58,564 nt of DNA from Aureimonas sp. Leaf324 (lineage in GTDB: Bacteria; Pseudomonadota; Alphaproteobacteria; Rhizobiales; Rhizobiaceae), in NCBI RefSeq assembly GCF_001423245.1, contig NZ_LMOH01000006.1:40029-98592 (forward strand), written 5' to 3'. This document shows, in pieces, positions 49,520 to 58,131 of this stretch. The position numbers and the translations under genes are program-made. Under the pieces are notes generated by a model. That model made no database searches. It was not told the DNA's origin and saw only the letters and a program-made list of their open reading frames with translations. The first letter of the stretch is position 1; the number at the start of each line of letters is the position of its first letter.

Positions 49520-50383
49520 CTATCCGGCCGCTTTCCGCCGGATCTCGATGCCGACCGCCTCAGGCCCGAGGTCGAGTTTTTCCACGCGCACCATCACCTC
49601 GGCGACCCGGCGGTCCGTCAGAAGCTCGGCCGCGAGTTCCTCGGCCAGCGTCTCCACGAGGTCGGTGTGCCCGCGCTCGCATAGCCGTCGCGCGGCGTCC
49701 ATGACGATGTCATAGGAATAGACGTCGCCCATCGCCCTCGGCACGCCCGCGATCGAACGCCGGACGGACGCCTCGACGCTGAAGCGGACGCGTTGGTTTC
49801 GCTCGCGCTCGAAGCCGTAGGCCCCGACCCGCGCCTGCAGCGTGAAGTTGGTGACGCGGATGAGATCGGTCGGCGCATCGGCGAGCGGTGCCTCGGCCGA
49901 GCGCAGCATCCGGCCGGCCTGAGCCAGCGCCGCCTCGTCGAAGCCCTCGACGACCAGAACGTCCGGCAGGAGGGCCATCAGCCGCGGGATGTCGGGCAGT
50001 TCTAGCGCGCCGGCGAGCCAGCATTCGGCGCCGGCCGCCCGGCACGCCGCGATGTGGTGGGCGATGGTCTCGGCGGAAAAGGCGCGCAGGATCGGCCGGC
50101 CGGGATCGAGCAGGACGATACCGCCCGCGTCGCCCCGCAGGGCGGCCGGATCGGCCGGCGTCTCGACGCTGCGCACCCGCCGCGGCTCGGACGGGAGGGA
50201 CTCGTCGGCCGCGATCGCATACAGCGTCTGCTCACCGTCGCCCTTCAATCGGTCGGGCACGCCGAGGCCGGAGCGATCGCGGCGCGTCGGGGCGAGCACG
50301 TAGTAGGCCCCCGCCTCCAAGGCCCGGCGGGCCTCGTCCGGCGAGGAGACCAGCGCGGCCAGACGGCAGGACTTATACGCCAT
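49520..50383 (-). CDS. FolB-type dihydroneopterin aldolase with degenerate MfnB-like N-terminus
   Basis: 287-residue fusion. Residues about 172-287 form a dihydroneopterin aldolase (RVTNFTLQARVGAYGFE, SYDIVMDAARRL, LVETLAEELAAELL, VMVRVEKLDLGP), a pterin-branch enzyme. Residues about 7-165 resemble (5-formylfuran-3-yl)methyl phosphate synthase MfnB: ALVSSPDEARRALEAGAYYVL parallels its N-terminus and GAECWLAGALELPDIPRL its later strand. The middle is shortened, and the lysines at the positions used for catalysis in the archaeal enzyme are not seen (GAYYVLAPTRRD, LLDPGRPILR). The N-terminal half may therefore be structural or altered in function. It lies between an Lrp-like domain gene (3 bp) and the MfnE-like kinase. 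Confidence 0.72.
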   Translation of the reverse strand: MAYKSCRLAALVSSPDEARRALEAGAYYVLAPTRRDRSGLGVPDRLKGDGEQTLYAIAADESLPSEPRRVRSVETPADPAALRGDAGGIVLLDPGRPILRAFSAETIAHHIAACRAAGAECWLAGALELPDIPRLMALLPDVLVVEGFDEAALAQAGRMLRSAEAPLADAPTDLIRVTNFTLQARVGAYGFERERNQRVRFSVEASVRRSIAGVPRAMGDVYSYDIVMDAARRLCERGHTDLVETLAEELAAELLTDRRVAEVMVRVEKLDLGPEAVGIEIRRKAAG

Positions 50384-50386
50384 CGG

Positions 50387-50635
50387 TCAGGCGCGTCCGA
50401 ACGCCTTGAAGGCGACCGTCGTGAACGTATCCGACACCCCGTCGAGCACCTGCAGGCGCTCGGTGACGAAATGGCCGATGTCGCGGCCGGCCTCCAGATA
50501 GAACTTGGCGATGAGGTCGTATTGGCCCGACGTCGAATAGACCTCGGAGATTTCCTCGACCGTCTCGACGAGGGCCGAGGCCACGGCATAGGCCTTGCCC
50601 GGGCGGCATTTGAACTGAACGAAGATGGCTTGCAT
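50387..50635 (-). CDS. Stand-alone Lrp/AsnC ligand-binding domain protein
   Basis: 82-residue protein corresponding to the C-terminal RAM domain of Lrp/AsnC regulators, without a DNA-binding helix-turn-helix. MQAIFVQFKCRPGKAYAVAS, YSTSGQYDLIAKFYLE and VLDGVSDTFTTVAFKAF give the ferredoxin-like beta-alpha-beta pattern, with the ligand-loop Gly-x-Tyr-Asp. Such SraM-type proteins sense amino acids or act as accessory oligomerisation partners. It starts the leftward cluster and is 3 bp upstream of the FolB fusion. Confidence 0.85.
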   Translation of the reverse strand: MQAIFVQFKCRPGKAYAVASALVETVEEISEVYSTSGQYDLIAKFYLEAGRDIGHFVTERLQVLDGVSDTFTTVAFKAFGRA

Positions 50636-50658
50636 GGGGGACCTCCGGCCTTCGCCTA

Positions 50659-51504
50659 TCAGAGCGGCGCGCCGCCCGTCAAAAGCCGCGACAGCCGGCC
50701 GGAGGCCTGCCCGAGGCTCTCGACGACGTCGAAGTGATGGGTGCCGGGAAGTTCGGTCGCGGTGATGCGCGCGCCGAGCCCCGCCCAGGCCGAGGCGAGC
50801 GCGTCCGTCTGGCGTCGCAGCTCGGGAAGCTCGTCCGCGCCGACCACGGCCTCGATCCGGCAGTCGACCACGGGTTCGAGCAGCGCCGGGCTTTCGGCGC
50901 GCGCTTCCCGCTCGTCGATGCGCAGGATGTCGTTCATGCGCGTGCGACGGATGGGTCGCAGATCCGACAGGCCGCTGATCGGCACCACCAGATCGATGCG
51001 GGACATGACGGGAGCGGGCAGCGGCGAATCGCTGGCGATCTGACGCGCCACGAGATGTCCGCCGGCGGAGTGCCCGACGAGGCGGATCGGACCCTGGACG
51101 ACGCCCGCGGCATAGACGATCGCGCGTGCGACGTCCTCGCCGATCTCGGCGACGCGCGCTTCCGGCGCCAGGCGATAGCTTGGGACGGCGACCGCGAACC
51201 CGTTGTCGCGCGCGCCCCTTGCCAGATGCGACCAGACCGACTTGTCGAGCGCCTTCCAGTAGCCGCCGTGGACATAGACGACGAGGCCGGCCGGGGTGTC
51301 GCGGTCGGGCCGGAAGAGGTCAAGCCGATGCCGCTCGTGCGGGCCGTAGGGAATGTCGAACTCGGCAAAGCCCCGCGCGCGCGCCGCTTCCCGATAGGCG
51401 GCGGCGAGGCGCGGAAGCTCGGCGATGATCACGGCCGAGCCCTGCACCGCCGCCGAATTGTCGTAGGCGGCGTCGAAGTCGGCGACGGGCGTCCAGGCTG
51501 TCAT
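50659..51504 (-). CDS. Alpha/beta hydrolase, kynurenine-formamidase-like
   Basis: 281-residue alpha/beta-hydrolase of the esterase/lipase HGG group. The oxyanion motif HGGYWKALDKSVW is at about residue 75, the nucleophile elbow GHSAGGHLV at about 145 and the C-terminal His in GTHHFDVVE. The start at 51504 (MTAWTPVADFDAAYDNSAAV) gives the short N-terminal cap of arylformamidase-like enzymes that hydrolyse N-formylkynurenine. The actual substrate is uncertain, since no tryptophan-catabolic gene is near. It sits 23 bp before the Lrp-domain gene and 34 bp after fpr, on the same strand. Confidence 0.82.
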   Translation of the reverse strand: MTAWTPVADFDAAYDNSAAVQGSAVIIAELPRLAAAYREAARARGFAEFDIPYGPHERHRLDLFRPDRDTPAGLVVYVHGGYWKALDKSVWSHLARGARDNGFAVAVPSYRLAPEARVAEIGEDVARAIVYAAGVVQGPIRLVGHSAGGHLVARQIASDSPLPAPVMSRIDLVVPISGLSDLRPIRRTRMNDILRIDEREARAESPALLEPVVDCRIEAVVGADELPELRRQTDALASAWAGLGARITATELPGTHHFDVVESLGQASGRLSRLLTGGAPL

Positions 51505-51538
51505 CGGGGCTCTCCGGCGGGAAACGAGCCCCGTTCTA

Positions 51539-52366
51539 TCAGTCGACGAAGGCGCGCTCCACGACATAGGTGCCCGGATTGGCGTTGGAACCCTCGACGA
51601 GCCCGAAGCGCTCGCACATGGCAGCCGTGTCCTTCAGCATCGCCATCGAGCCGCAGATCATCGCGCGGTCCTCGGCCGGATCGATCGGCGGCACGCCGAG
51701 ATCGGTGAAGAGCTTGCCGGTCTCCATCAGCGTCGTGATGCGCTCGCCCTTATGCTCGCCCTCGCGGGTGGCCGAGCCGTGGTAGAGGAGCTTGCCCTGG
51801 CTGATCTCGGCGAGGATCTCGTCGGTCTTCAACGCCTCGACCAGCTCTTCGCCGTAGTGAAGTTCGGCGAGGGTGCGCGTCGTGTGGGTCAGGATGACCT
51901 GATCGAACTTCTCGTAGGTCTCCGGATCGCGGATCGTGCCGGCGAAGGGCGCGATGCCGGTGCCGGTCGAGAAGAGATAGAGCCGCTTGCCCGACAGGAG
52001 CGCGTCGAGCACCAGCGTGCCCGTCGGCTTCTTGCGCATCAGCACCGTGTCGCCCGGCCGGATCTTCTGCAGGTGCTCGGTGAGCGGGCCATCCGGCACC
52101 TTGATCGAGAAGAACTCGAGCTCCTCGTCCCAAGAGGGGCTGGCGATCGAATAGGCGCGGAACACCGGCTTCTCGGCGTTGGGCAGGCCGATCATCGCGA
52201 ACTCGCCGGTGCGGAAGCGGAAGCTTGGCGGACGCGTCATCCGGAACTTGAACAGGGAGTCCGTGTAGTGCTTCACCTCGGTCACCGTCTCGGCGAAGAC
52301 GTTGGCGGGGATCGGGAAGCCGGGCGCGCCGGAAGCCTGGGCCGCGGTCTCGGCGGTGGCGGTCAT
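51539..52366 (-). CDS. fpr: Ferredoxin/flavodoxin-NADP+ reductase
   Basis: 275-residue FAD enzyme of the bacterial FPR type. The FAD-binding barrel has RFRTGEFAMIGL and the RAYSIASPSWDEELEFFSIK flavin motif; the NADP domain has LFSTGTGIAPFAG and MICGSMAMLKDT. The C-terminus VVERAFVD is the usual short FPR tail. It likely supplies reduced ferredoxin or flavodoxin, for example in oxidative stress. The start is ATG at 52366; the 90-bp in-frame extension upstream lacks homology. A 132-bp intergenic region with no clear promoter precedes it. Confidence 0.93.
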   Translation of the reverse strand: MTATAETAAQASGAPGFPIPANVFAETVTEVKHYTDSLFKFRMTRPPSFRFRTGEFAMIGLPNAEKPVFRAYSIASPSWDEELEFFSIKVPDGPLTEHLQKIRPGDTVLMRKKPTGTLVLDALLSGKRLYLFSTGTGIAPFAGTIRDPETYEKFDQVILTHTTRTLAELHYGEELVEALKTDEILAEISQGKLLYHGSATREGEHKGERITTLMETGKLFTDLGVPPIDPAEDRAMICGSMAMLKDTAAMCERFGLVEGSNANPGTYVVERAFVD

Positions 52367-52498
52367 GATCGAACCTTCGGGCAAGAGATCGTGTATCGGC
52401 CCCGGAGATAGAGCCGGATGCGGTGCAACAGAAGCCCCGCTGAGGTTATCGCCCAACCGTTTGCACGAAGATGCCTCGGGCTTGAAGGGAGGATATTC

Positions 52499-53803
52499 TC
52501 AAACCACGACCTCGCGCGGAATTTTCGCCGCCGTGCCGAACACCCGGCGATAGCGTTCGATGTCCTCCGGCCGGCCCGTCGCCTTGGCCGGATTGTCGGA
52601 CAGCTTCACCGCCGGGCGGCCGTTCGCCTCCATCACCTTGCAGACCAGCGAGATCGGGTGAAGGCCGAAGTTCTCTTCCGGCGCGACACCGCGGAAGTCG
52701 TTGGTGAGGTTGGTGCCCCAGCCGAAGCTCATGCGCACGCGCCCATCGAAGTGGCGATAGGTCTCCTCGATCGTGCCGATGTCCATCCCGTCGGAAAAGA
52801 CGAGAAGCTTCTCGCGGGGATCGATGCCCTTGGAGCGCCACCACGCCATGATCGCCTCGCCGCCCTCGATCGGCGGGGCGGAATCGGGGCGAAAACCCGT
52901 CCAGTCGCCGACCCAGTCGGGCGCGCGCTCGAGGAACGAGGCCGTGCCGAAGGCGTCGGGCAGCACCACGAGGAGATTGCCGCCATACCAGCTCTGCCAT
53001 TCTTCCAGCACCTGATAGGGCGCCTCGCGCAGCTCGGCCTCGGTGTCGGCGAGCGCGGCGGCGACCATCGGCAGTTCGTGCGCGTTGGTGCCGATGGCTT
53101 CCAGATCGGCCTCCATCGCCAACAGCACGTTGGACGAGCCGATGAAGCGGGGCCCGAGCTTTTCCTTCAGCGCCTCGACGCACCAGCGCTGCCAGAGGAA
53201 CGAGTGGCGACGGCGCGTGCCGAAGTCGGAGATGCGGATCGCCGGCAGCTTGTCGAGCCGCTCGACCTTCTCCCACATCTTGGCCTTGGCGCGGGCGTAG
53301 AGCACGTCGAGCTCGAAGCGGCGGTAGGTCTTCATCGCCGCGCGCGAGCGCAATTCGTTGATGATGGCGAGCGCGGGGATCTCCCACATCATCGTGTCGG
53401 TCCAGCGGCCGAAGAACATCAGCTCGTACTGGCCGTCGCGCTTGGACAATTCGTAAGGCGGAAGCTGGAAGTCCTTCAGCCACTCGAGAAAGGCGGGCCG
53501 GAAGATCTGGCGCTCGCCATAGAAGGTGTTGCCGGCGAGCCAGATCATCTCGCGCTTCGAGAACCGGACCGAGCGCGCGTGGTCGAGCTGGGCCCGCAAC
53601 TCGCCCTCGTCGATCTCGTCGGCGACGCGCACGGTTTTCGTGCGGTTGATCAGGCGGAAGGTGACGTCGGTGTCGCCGTGCAGCCCCCACACCATCTGCA
53701 GCATCAGGAGCTTGTAGAAGTCCGTATCGAGCAGCGAGCGGACGATGGGGTCGAGCTTGAACGTGTGGTTCCAGACCCGGGTGGCGATGTCGATGGCGAC
53801 CAT
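52499..53803 (-). CDS. pncB: Nicotinate phosphoribosyltransferase
   Basis: NAD-salvage enzyme converting nicotinate and PRPP to NaMN, 434 residues. The start [20 protein letters not shown] is followed by [17 protein letters not shown], typical of PncB. The phosphorylatable His lies in [17 protein letters not shown], and [38 protein letters not shown] and [11 protein letters not shown] are the phosphoribosyl-binding loops. The stop is at 52499, 132 bp before fpr. The very long frame open upstream of 53803 is antisense to other genes. Confidence 0.95.
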   Translation of the reverse strand: MVAIDIATRVWNHTFKLDPIVRSLLDTDFYKLLMLQMVWGLHGDTDVTFRLINRTKTVRVADEIDEGELRAQLDHARSVRFSKREMIWLAGNTFYGERQIFRPAFLEWLKDFQLPPYELSKRDGQYELMFFGRWTDTMMWEIPALAIINELRSRAAMKTYRRFELDVLYARAKAKMWEKVERLDKLPAIRISDFGTRRRHSFLWQRWCVEALKEKLGPRFIGSSNVLLAMEADLEAIGTNAHELPMVAAALADTEAELREAPYQVLEEWQSWYGGNLLVVLPDAFGTASFLERAPDWVGDWTGFRPDSAPPIEGGEAIMAWWRSKGIDPREKLLVFSDGMDIGTIEETYRHFDGRVRMSFGWGTNLTNDFRGVAPEENFGLHPISLVCKVMEANGRPAVKLSDNPAKATGRPEDIERYRRVFGTAAKIPREVVV

Positions 53804-53983
53804 GATTCGTCCTGGCGTGCGCTGGCGCTCGTGGGGCGTCCGACCCTTAGCCGAACGCGCAAGCCCCTGACAAACCCTCCGAGGCCCCGGATGGCCCCTG
53901 CCCGAGCGGTTCCCGCCATGCCTGTGCCCGATTTGCAGCCGACGCCTCGGTGACGGGACACCTGACGGGAGCGGACCCCACCC

Positions 53984-54988
53984 ATGACACGCCACGCGAT
54001 CATCGCCGCCCTTGCCGCCACGGCGCTCGGGACCGGCATCCCGGCGGCCCGCGCCGAATTCCGGCTCGGTCTGCCCGTCGCCTGCGCGATCGGGGAAGAG
54101 TGCTTCGTCCAGCAGTGGCCCGACATGGACGCCGGCCCCGGCGCCAGCGACCCTTTCTGCGGCATGGCCGCCTATGACGGGCACGACGGGCTCGACATTC
54201 GCGTGCGCTCCATGGCCGACGTGGCGCAGGGCGTCGCCGTGGTCGCGCCCGCGGCCGGCACGGTGAAGGGCTTTCGCGACGCGATGCCCGACCGGCTGAT
54301 CGGGCCGACGCGCCAATCGCGCGACAGCGTGAAGGGCGTCGAGTGCGGCAACGGCGTCGTGATCGACAACGGCGACGGCTGGGAAACGCAGGTCTGTCAC
54401 CTTCGACGCGGCAGCATCCGGGTGAAGACCGGCGACCGGGTCGAGGCGGGCGCGGTGCTCGGGCAGATCGGCGCGTCGGGCGCCGCCGAGTTTCCGCATG
54501 TCCACCTGTCGGTGCGCCGCGACGGCGAGAAGATCGATCCGGCGAGCGGGCGAACGGTGGGCGCCGGCTGCTCGTCCGGCCCGGCCTTCGCCGGCACGCT
54601 GTTCGATCCGGCGGCCGTCGCGGCTCTCTCGAAGGGCTCGACCGCGGTTCTCGGCCTCGGCCTTGCGGCCGCGCCCGTCGACTACGCGCGCCTCGTGGTC
54701 GAGGGCGGGCCGCCGACCCCGCCGGCCGGCGGCAATGCGGCGATCGTCTGGGCCTGGGTCAACAACCTGTCGAAGGGCGACACGCTCGCCTTCCGCATGA
54801 CGGCTCCGGACGGCACGCCGTTCTACGAGGGATCGAGCCCGCCGGTCGACAGCAGCAAGGCCGCCTATTCCGCCTTTGCCGGGCGCAAGCGCCCCCTCGC
54901 CCCCGGCGTCTGGACCGTGTCGGTCGATGTGGTGCGGAGCGGCGAGACCGTGGTGTCCGAGAGCCGCCGGATCGACGTGAAGGGCTGA
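53984..54988 (+). CDS. Secreted M23-family metallopeptidase
   Basis: 334-residue exported LytM-domain peptidase. The N-terminus [24 protein letters not shown] is a Sec signal peptide. The catalytic domain (about 60-190) has [10 protein letters not shown], which holds the first zinc His and Asp, and FPHVHLSV with the HxH motif, so it should be active on peptidoglycan cross-links. Four Cys in the first third may form disulfides. The C-terminal ~130 residues are an unassigned beta-rich domain ([29 protein letters not shown]), possibly for cell-wall binding. It stands alone, divergent from pncB. Confidence 0.88.
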   Translation: MTRHAIIAALAATALGTGIPAARAEFRLGLPVACAIGEECFVQQWPDMDAGPGASDPFCGMAAYDGHDGLDIRVRSMADVAQGVAVVAPAAGTVKGFRDAMPDRLIGPTRQSRDSVKGVECGNGVVIDNGDGWETQVCHLRRGSIRVKTGDRVEAGAVLGQIGASGAAEFPHVHLSVRRDGEKIDPASGRTVGAGCSSGPAFAGTLFDPAAVAALSKGSTAVLGLGLAAAPVDYARLVVEGGPPTPPAGGNAAIVWAWVNNLSKGDTLAFRMTAPDGTPFYEGSSPPVDSSKAAYSAFAGRKRPLAPGVWTVSVDVVRSGETVVSESRRIDVKG

Positions 54989-54992
54989 CGGG

Positions 54993-55148
54993 TCAGCCGG
55001 CGGCCGGAAGGTGCTCGACCGGCCCGTCGGCACCCGCACGGCGGAGACCGACATCGGCGAGCAGCCGCGCGTCGAGGTGACGGATGGCGTCGAGCGCCCT
55101 GCGGCGGCGACGGCGGGCGGTGACGAAGCGGCTGAAGCGGGCGAGCAT
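54993..55148 (-). CDS. DUF1127 small Arg-rich protein
   Basis: 51-residue protein, read from the ATG at 55148 with a strong Shine-Dalgarno (AAGGAGG, five bases away). It begins [17 protein letters not shown] and continues with [20 protein letters not shown], the DUF1127 pattern in which a basic region precedes an L-x-D-x-G-L helix. Similar small proteins in alphaproteobacteria have been linked to phosphate and carbon metabolism and to RNA maturation. It is convergent to the M23 gene, ending four bases from it. Confidence 0.75.
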   Translation of the reverse strand: MLARFSRFVTARRRRRRALDAIRHLDARLLADVGLRRAGADGPVEHLPAAG

Positions 55149-55285
55149 GGCGTCCTCCTTCGGATCGGCCTCGCTCTGCCCACAATCGGTTTCATGCGAA
55201 CGACAGCTCCCGTGTCGCTTTCGTTTCGACAGCGCCGCCGACTTGGGTCATCCTCCTTCGGGTCGAAGAGATCGGGGAGCCTCTG

Positions 55286-57031
55286 ATGTCCATCCATCGC
55301 CTTGCGCGCGCCGGCCGAGCCGGCGTCCTGACGCTCTGCCTCCTGCAGACCGCTGCCGCCTTTGCCGCCTCGCCCGCGCCGGTCGCCGGCGAGAACGGCA
55401 TGGTCGTCACCGCCCAGCGGCTGGCGAGCGAGGTCGGCGTCGAGGTCCTGAAGGCGGGCGGCAACGCGGTGGATGCCGCGGTCGCCGTCGGCTACGCGCT
55501 CGCCGTCACCTATCCGACCGCCGGCAATCTCGGCGGCGGCGGCTTCATGACGATCCGCCTGAAGGACGGGCGCTCGACCTTCATCGATTTCCGCGAGCGC
55601 GCGCCCGGCCGGGCGACGCGCGACATGTATCTCGACCGGGACGGCAACCCGGTCGAGGGCCTGTCCACCGACGGGTATCTGGCGGTCGGCGTGCCCGGCT
55701 CGGTCGCGGGCTTCGAGTATGCGCGCGAGCGCTACGGCACGCGCGAGCGCCCCGACCTCCTCGCCCCGGCGATCCGGCTCGCGAGCGACGGCTTCGCGCT
55801 CTCGCCCGGCGACGTCGCGAGCTTCCGGGAGGGCAACGCGGACCTTGCCAAGGACCCGGCGGCCGCCGCGATCTTTCTCAAGAGCGGCGGGACGCCCTAT
55901 GCGGTCGGCGAGCGGCTGGTGCAGGGCGATCTCGCCGGCGTCCTGCGGACGATCTCGGAACGCGGACCCGACGGCTTCTACCGCGGGCCGGCCGCGCAGG
56001 CGATCGTCGATGCCTCGCGGGCCCACGGCGGCATTCTCGAGACCGCGGACTTCGAGGGCTACAAGGTTCGCGAACTTGCGCCCATCCGCTGCGACTACAA
56101 GGGCTACGAGATCGTCTCCTCGCCGCCGCCGAGCTCGGGCGGCGTCATCATCTGCGAGATCCTCAACATCCTGAAGGCCTACCCGATCGCCTATACCGGC
56201 TTCGGCTCGGCCGAGACCGTCCACCTGATGGCCGAGGCGATGCGCCACGCCTATGTCGACCGGAACTCGGCGCTCGGCGACCCGGACTTCGTCAAGAACC
56301 CGGTCGACAAGCTCCTGTCCGAGGAGCACGCGGCCGAGATCCGCGCCAAGATCGACCCGAACCGCGCGGGCGTCTCCGCCGACCTCAAGCCGGCCGGCAT
56401 GGGCGAAAGCCACGAGACGACGCACTATTCGATCGTCGACAAGGACGGCAACGCGGTGGCCGTCACCTACACGCTGAACGGCTCGTTCGGCGCGCGGGTC
56501 GTGGCACCCGGTACGGGCGTCCTCCTCAACAACGAGATGGACGACTTCACCCAGAAGCCCGGCGTACCCAACCTCTACGGTCTCGTGCAGGGCGAGGCCA
56601 ACGCGATCGAGCCGGGCAAGTCGCCGCTCTCCTCGATGAGCCCGACGGTCGTCTCGAAGGACGGCGAGCCGCTGATGGTAATCGGCAGCCCCGGCGGCTC
56701 GCGCATCATCACGATCACGCTGGAAGCGATCCTCAACGTCATCGAGCACGGGATGGACATCCAGGAGGCGATCGACGCACCGCGCATCCACCACCAGTGG
56801 CAGCCGGACCGCATCACGATCGAGCCGCACGCCCTGTCGCCCGACACGATCGCGCTTCTGGCCGCCAAGGGCCACGAGGTCGCCGAGGACCCGGACTGGC
56901 CGGTCTGGGGCGAGGCGGCGGGCATCCTGATCGGCGGCCCGAGCCTTGCCGCGCGCGACCCGTCGTCGAAGGAGCGCTTCTTCGGCGCGATCGACAGCCG
57001 TGCGACCGCGGGCGCCGCGATCGGCTACTGA
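55286..57031 (+). CDS. ggt: Gamma-glutamyltransferase
   Basis: Periplasmic N-terminal-nucleophile hydrolase cleaving gamma-glutamyl bonds of glutathione, 581 residues. The signal peptide ([20 protein letters not shown], cleavage after AFA) is followed by [32 protein letters not shown]. The autoprocessing and nucleophile Thr is in [19 protein letters not shown]; the substrate-binding [14 protein letters not shown] and [12 protein letters not shown] are present. The precursor splits into ~38 and ~20 kDa chains. A 137-bp gap lies upstream; the gene overlaps the membrane-protein gene on the other strand by 7 bp. Confidence 0.95.
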   Translation: MSIHRLARAGRAGVLTLCLLQTAAAFAASPAPVAGENGMVVTAQRLASEVGVEVLKAGGNAVDAAVAVGYALAVTYPTAGNLGGGGFMTIRLKDGRSTFIDFRERAPGRATRDMYLDRDGNPVEGLSTDGYLAVGVPGSVAGFEYARERYGTRERPDLLAPAIRLASDGFALSPGDVASFREGNADLAKDPAAAAIFLKSGGTPYAVGERLVQGDLAGVLRTISERGPDGFYRGPAAQAIVDASRAHGGILETADFEGYKVRELAPIRCDYKGYEIVSSPPPSSGGVIICEILNILKAYPIAYTGFGSAETVHLMAEAMRHAYVDRNSALGDPDFVKNPVDKLLSEEHAAEIRAKIDPNRAGVSADLKPAGMGESHETTHYSIVDKDGNAVAVTYTLNGSFGARVVAPGTGVLLNNEMDDFTQKPGVPNLYGLVQGEANAIEPGKSPLSSMSPTVVSKDGEPLMVIGSPGGSRIITITLEAILNVIEHGMDIQEAIDAPRIHHQWQPDRITIEPHALSPDTIALLAAKGHEVAEDPDWPVWGEAAGILIGGPSLAARDPSSKERFFGAIDSRATAGAAIGY

Positions 57032-57675
57032 GAGACGACCGGCTCGCCGGCTCGCAGGGCGACGGCACCCGTCGTCGCCTCGCTGCGGATGCCGGCGAGA
57101 ACCCAGCCGGCCGCGGTCGCCAGCACGACATAGCCGAGAAGCTCGGCCGTTTCCTCCAGGAACGTGCCGAGCCAGGCGACGCCGCCAAAATGCGGCGCAC
57201 CGTCGAACACGGCACCGAGGCCGACAAGACCGGCCGCCACCGCGAAAGGCCAGCCCTGCAAGCTGAGCCCGTAGGCACGGACGGTGCGCCAGTGACGCCA
57301 TCCGACGACGAGGCAGGGGAGCACGAGGACCGCCAGCGCCAGCGCCTCGTGCCAGCGGAAGGCGTCGGACGCGAGATAGGTCGTCACCGGCCCGGTCGGC
57401 GGCAGCTCCAGTTCGCGTAACAGGAACACGAGATAGAGGAGCGTCGCGAGATAGGCGGCCAGACGCTCGGCGCCCCGCAGGCCCAGCGCCGCCGCGCCCG
57501 AGAAAACGGCGGCGGCAAGGAGCGCGGCCTCCTGCGTCCATTCCAGCGGGCCGTTCTCATGTCCCGCCAGCGGCAAGCCGAGAAGCCAGGCCGCGACGAG
57601 CGCGCCCGCCAGCGTGAGTCCCACCGCGCCCGCCAGAAGCCTGGCGAAGCCGTCTCGAAATTCCAGATGTGGCAT
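57025..57675 (-). CDS. Hypothetical membrane protein
   Basis: 216-residue protein with about six hydrophobic segments (for example [21 protein letters not shown] and [16 protein letters not shown]). A soluble-looking loop carries [16 protein letters not shown] and another ends [20 protein letters not shown]. No family is recognised. The stop overlaps the ggt stop on the other strand by 7 bp. It could be a small integral-membrane sensor or a transport accessory; sequence alone does not decide. Confidence 0.65.
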   Translation of the reverse strand: MPHLEFRDGFARLLAGAVGLTLAGALVAAWLLGLPLAGHENGPLEWTQEAALLAAAVFSGAAALGLRGAERLAAYLATLLYLVFLLRELELPPTGPVTTYLASDAFRWHEALALAVLVLPCLVVGWRHWRTVRAYGLSLQGWPFAVAAGLVGLGAVFDGAPHFGGVAWLGTFLEETAELLGYVVLATAAGWVLAGIRSEATTGAVALRAGEPVVSQ

Positions 57676-57868
57676 CGTGTCCCCTTAGTCTGGGCGACAC
57701 GCTAGAATCCATAAGGGTGCCTGTCATCCCGTATGACGGAATGATGAAGAGCCGCCTACACTCCTGTGGCAACTTCGCCCCAGATCGGAAATCCGCAGAC
57801 TTATGCCGCAATGCAGCTATGCGCTTTTTGCACTACAGCATTCCGCGAGGGGCTCTTATATTCAGCTC

Positions 57869-58031
57869 AACAGAGCGGCACGGACAATCCTTCGGGACCT
57901 GGCTGCACCGCTCGAGAGTTTCGCATCGGTCATCCTCCTCCCAACGACCGAAGCGGATCGAAGCCCGCGTTCCTCCCACGCTGGCTTTACCCATGACGCC
58001 CTGCCGGTCCTCCCCCGGCAGGGCGTTTTTT
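57869..58031 (+). ncRNA. sRNA with three anti-Shine-Dalgarno hairpin loops (alpha-r14/NfeR1-like)
   Basis: Three consecutive hairpins each place a pyrimidine motif complementary to ribosome-binding sites in the loop. Hairpin 1 is 57922-57955 (10-bp stem with one A-A mismatch, loop containing TCCTCCTCCC). Hairpin 2 is 57961-57987 (stem AAGCC-GCGT with ACGC-GGCTT, one mismatch, loop TCCTCCC). Hairpin 3 is 57997-58025 (11-bp perfect stem, loop TCCTCCC) and is followed by TTTTTT, a strong terminator. Stems differ while loops are the same, as in the alphaproteobacterial alpha-r14/NfeR1 and cuckoo-type sRNAs that block translation initiation in trans. The 5' end is not certain: TATATT at 57857-57862 could be a -10 box giving a start near 57869. 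There is no open reading frame of interest across it. Confidence 0.72.
57997..58031 (+). terminator. Rho-independent terminator of the sRNA
   Basis: An 11-bp perfect GC-rich stem (57997-58007 with 58015-58025), a TCCTCCC loop and six T residues. It serves as the third hairpin of the sRNA. Confidence 0.9.
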
Positions 58032-58067
58032 CGTTGGGGACACGCTGGCACGCGAAAACCGGACACG

Positions 58068-58096
58068 AAAAAGGGGAGGCGCCGCAGCCCCTCCCC
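58068..58096 (-). terminator. Rho-independent terminator of dhaL
   Basis: On the minus strand a 10-bp stem with one mismatch (58096-58087 with 58082-58073), a TGCG loop and then TTTTT, located 36 bp after the dhaL stop. It is back to back with the sRNA terminator, insulating the convergent units. Confidence 0.8.
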
Positions 58097-58131
58097 CTCA
58101 GGCAACTCGTCCGCGTTGCGCGAAGCCCGTG

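Noticed and set aside
55011-55286. 91-codon plus-strand open frame between the M23 and ggt genes
   Set aside because: The opposite strand holds a DUF1127 gene with an excellent ribosome-binding site, while this frame has no family match.
53804-57541. Extension of the pncB frame upstream to 57541
   Set aside because: It runs antisense through the M23 peptidase and gamma-glutamyltransferase genes; PncB homology starts at the ATG at 53803.
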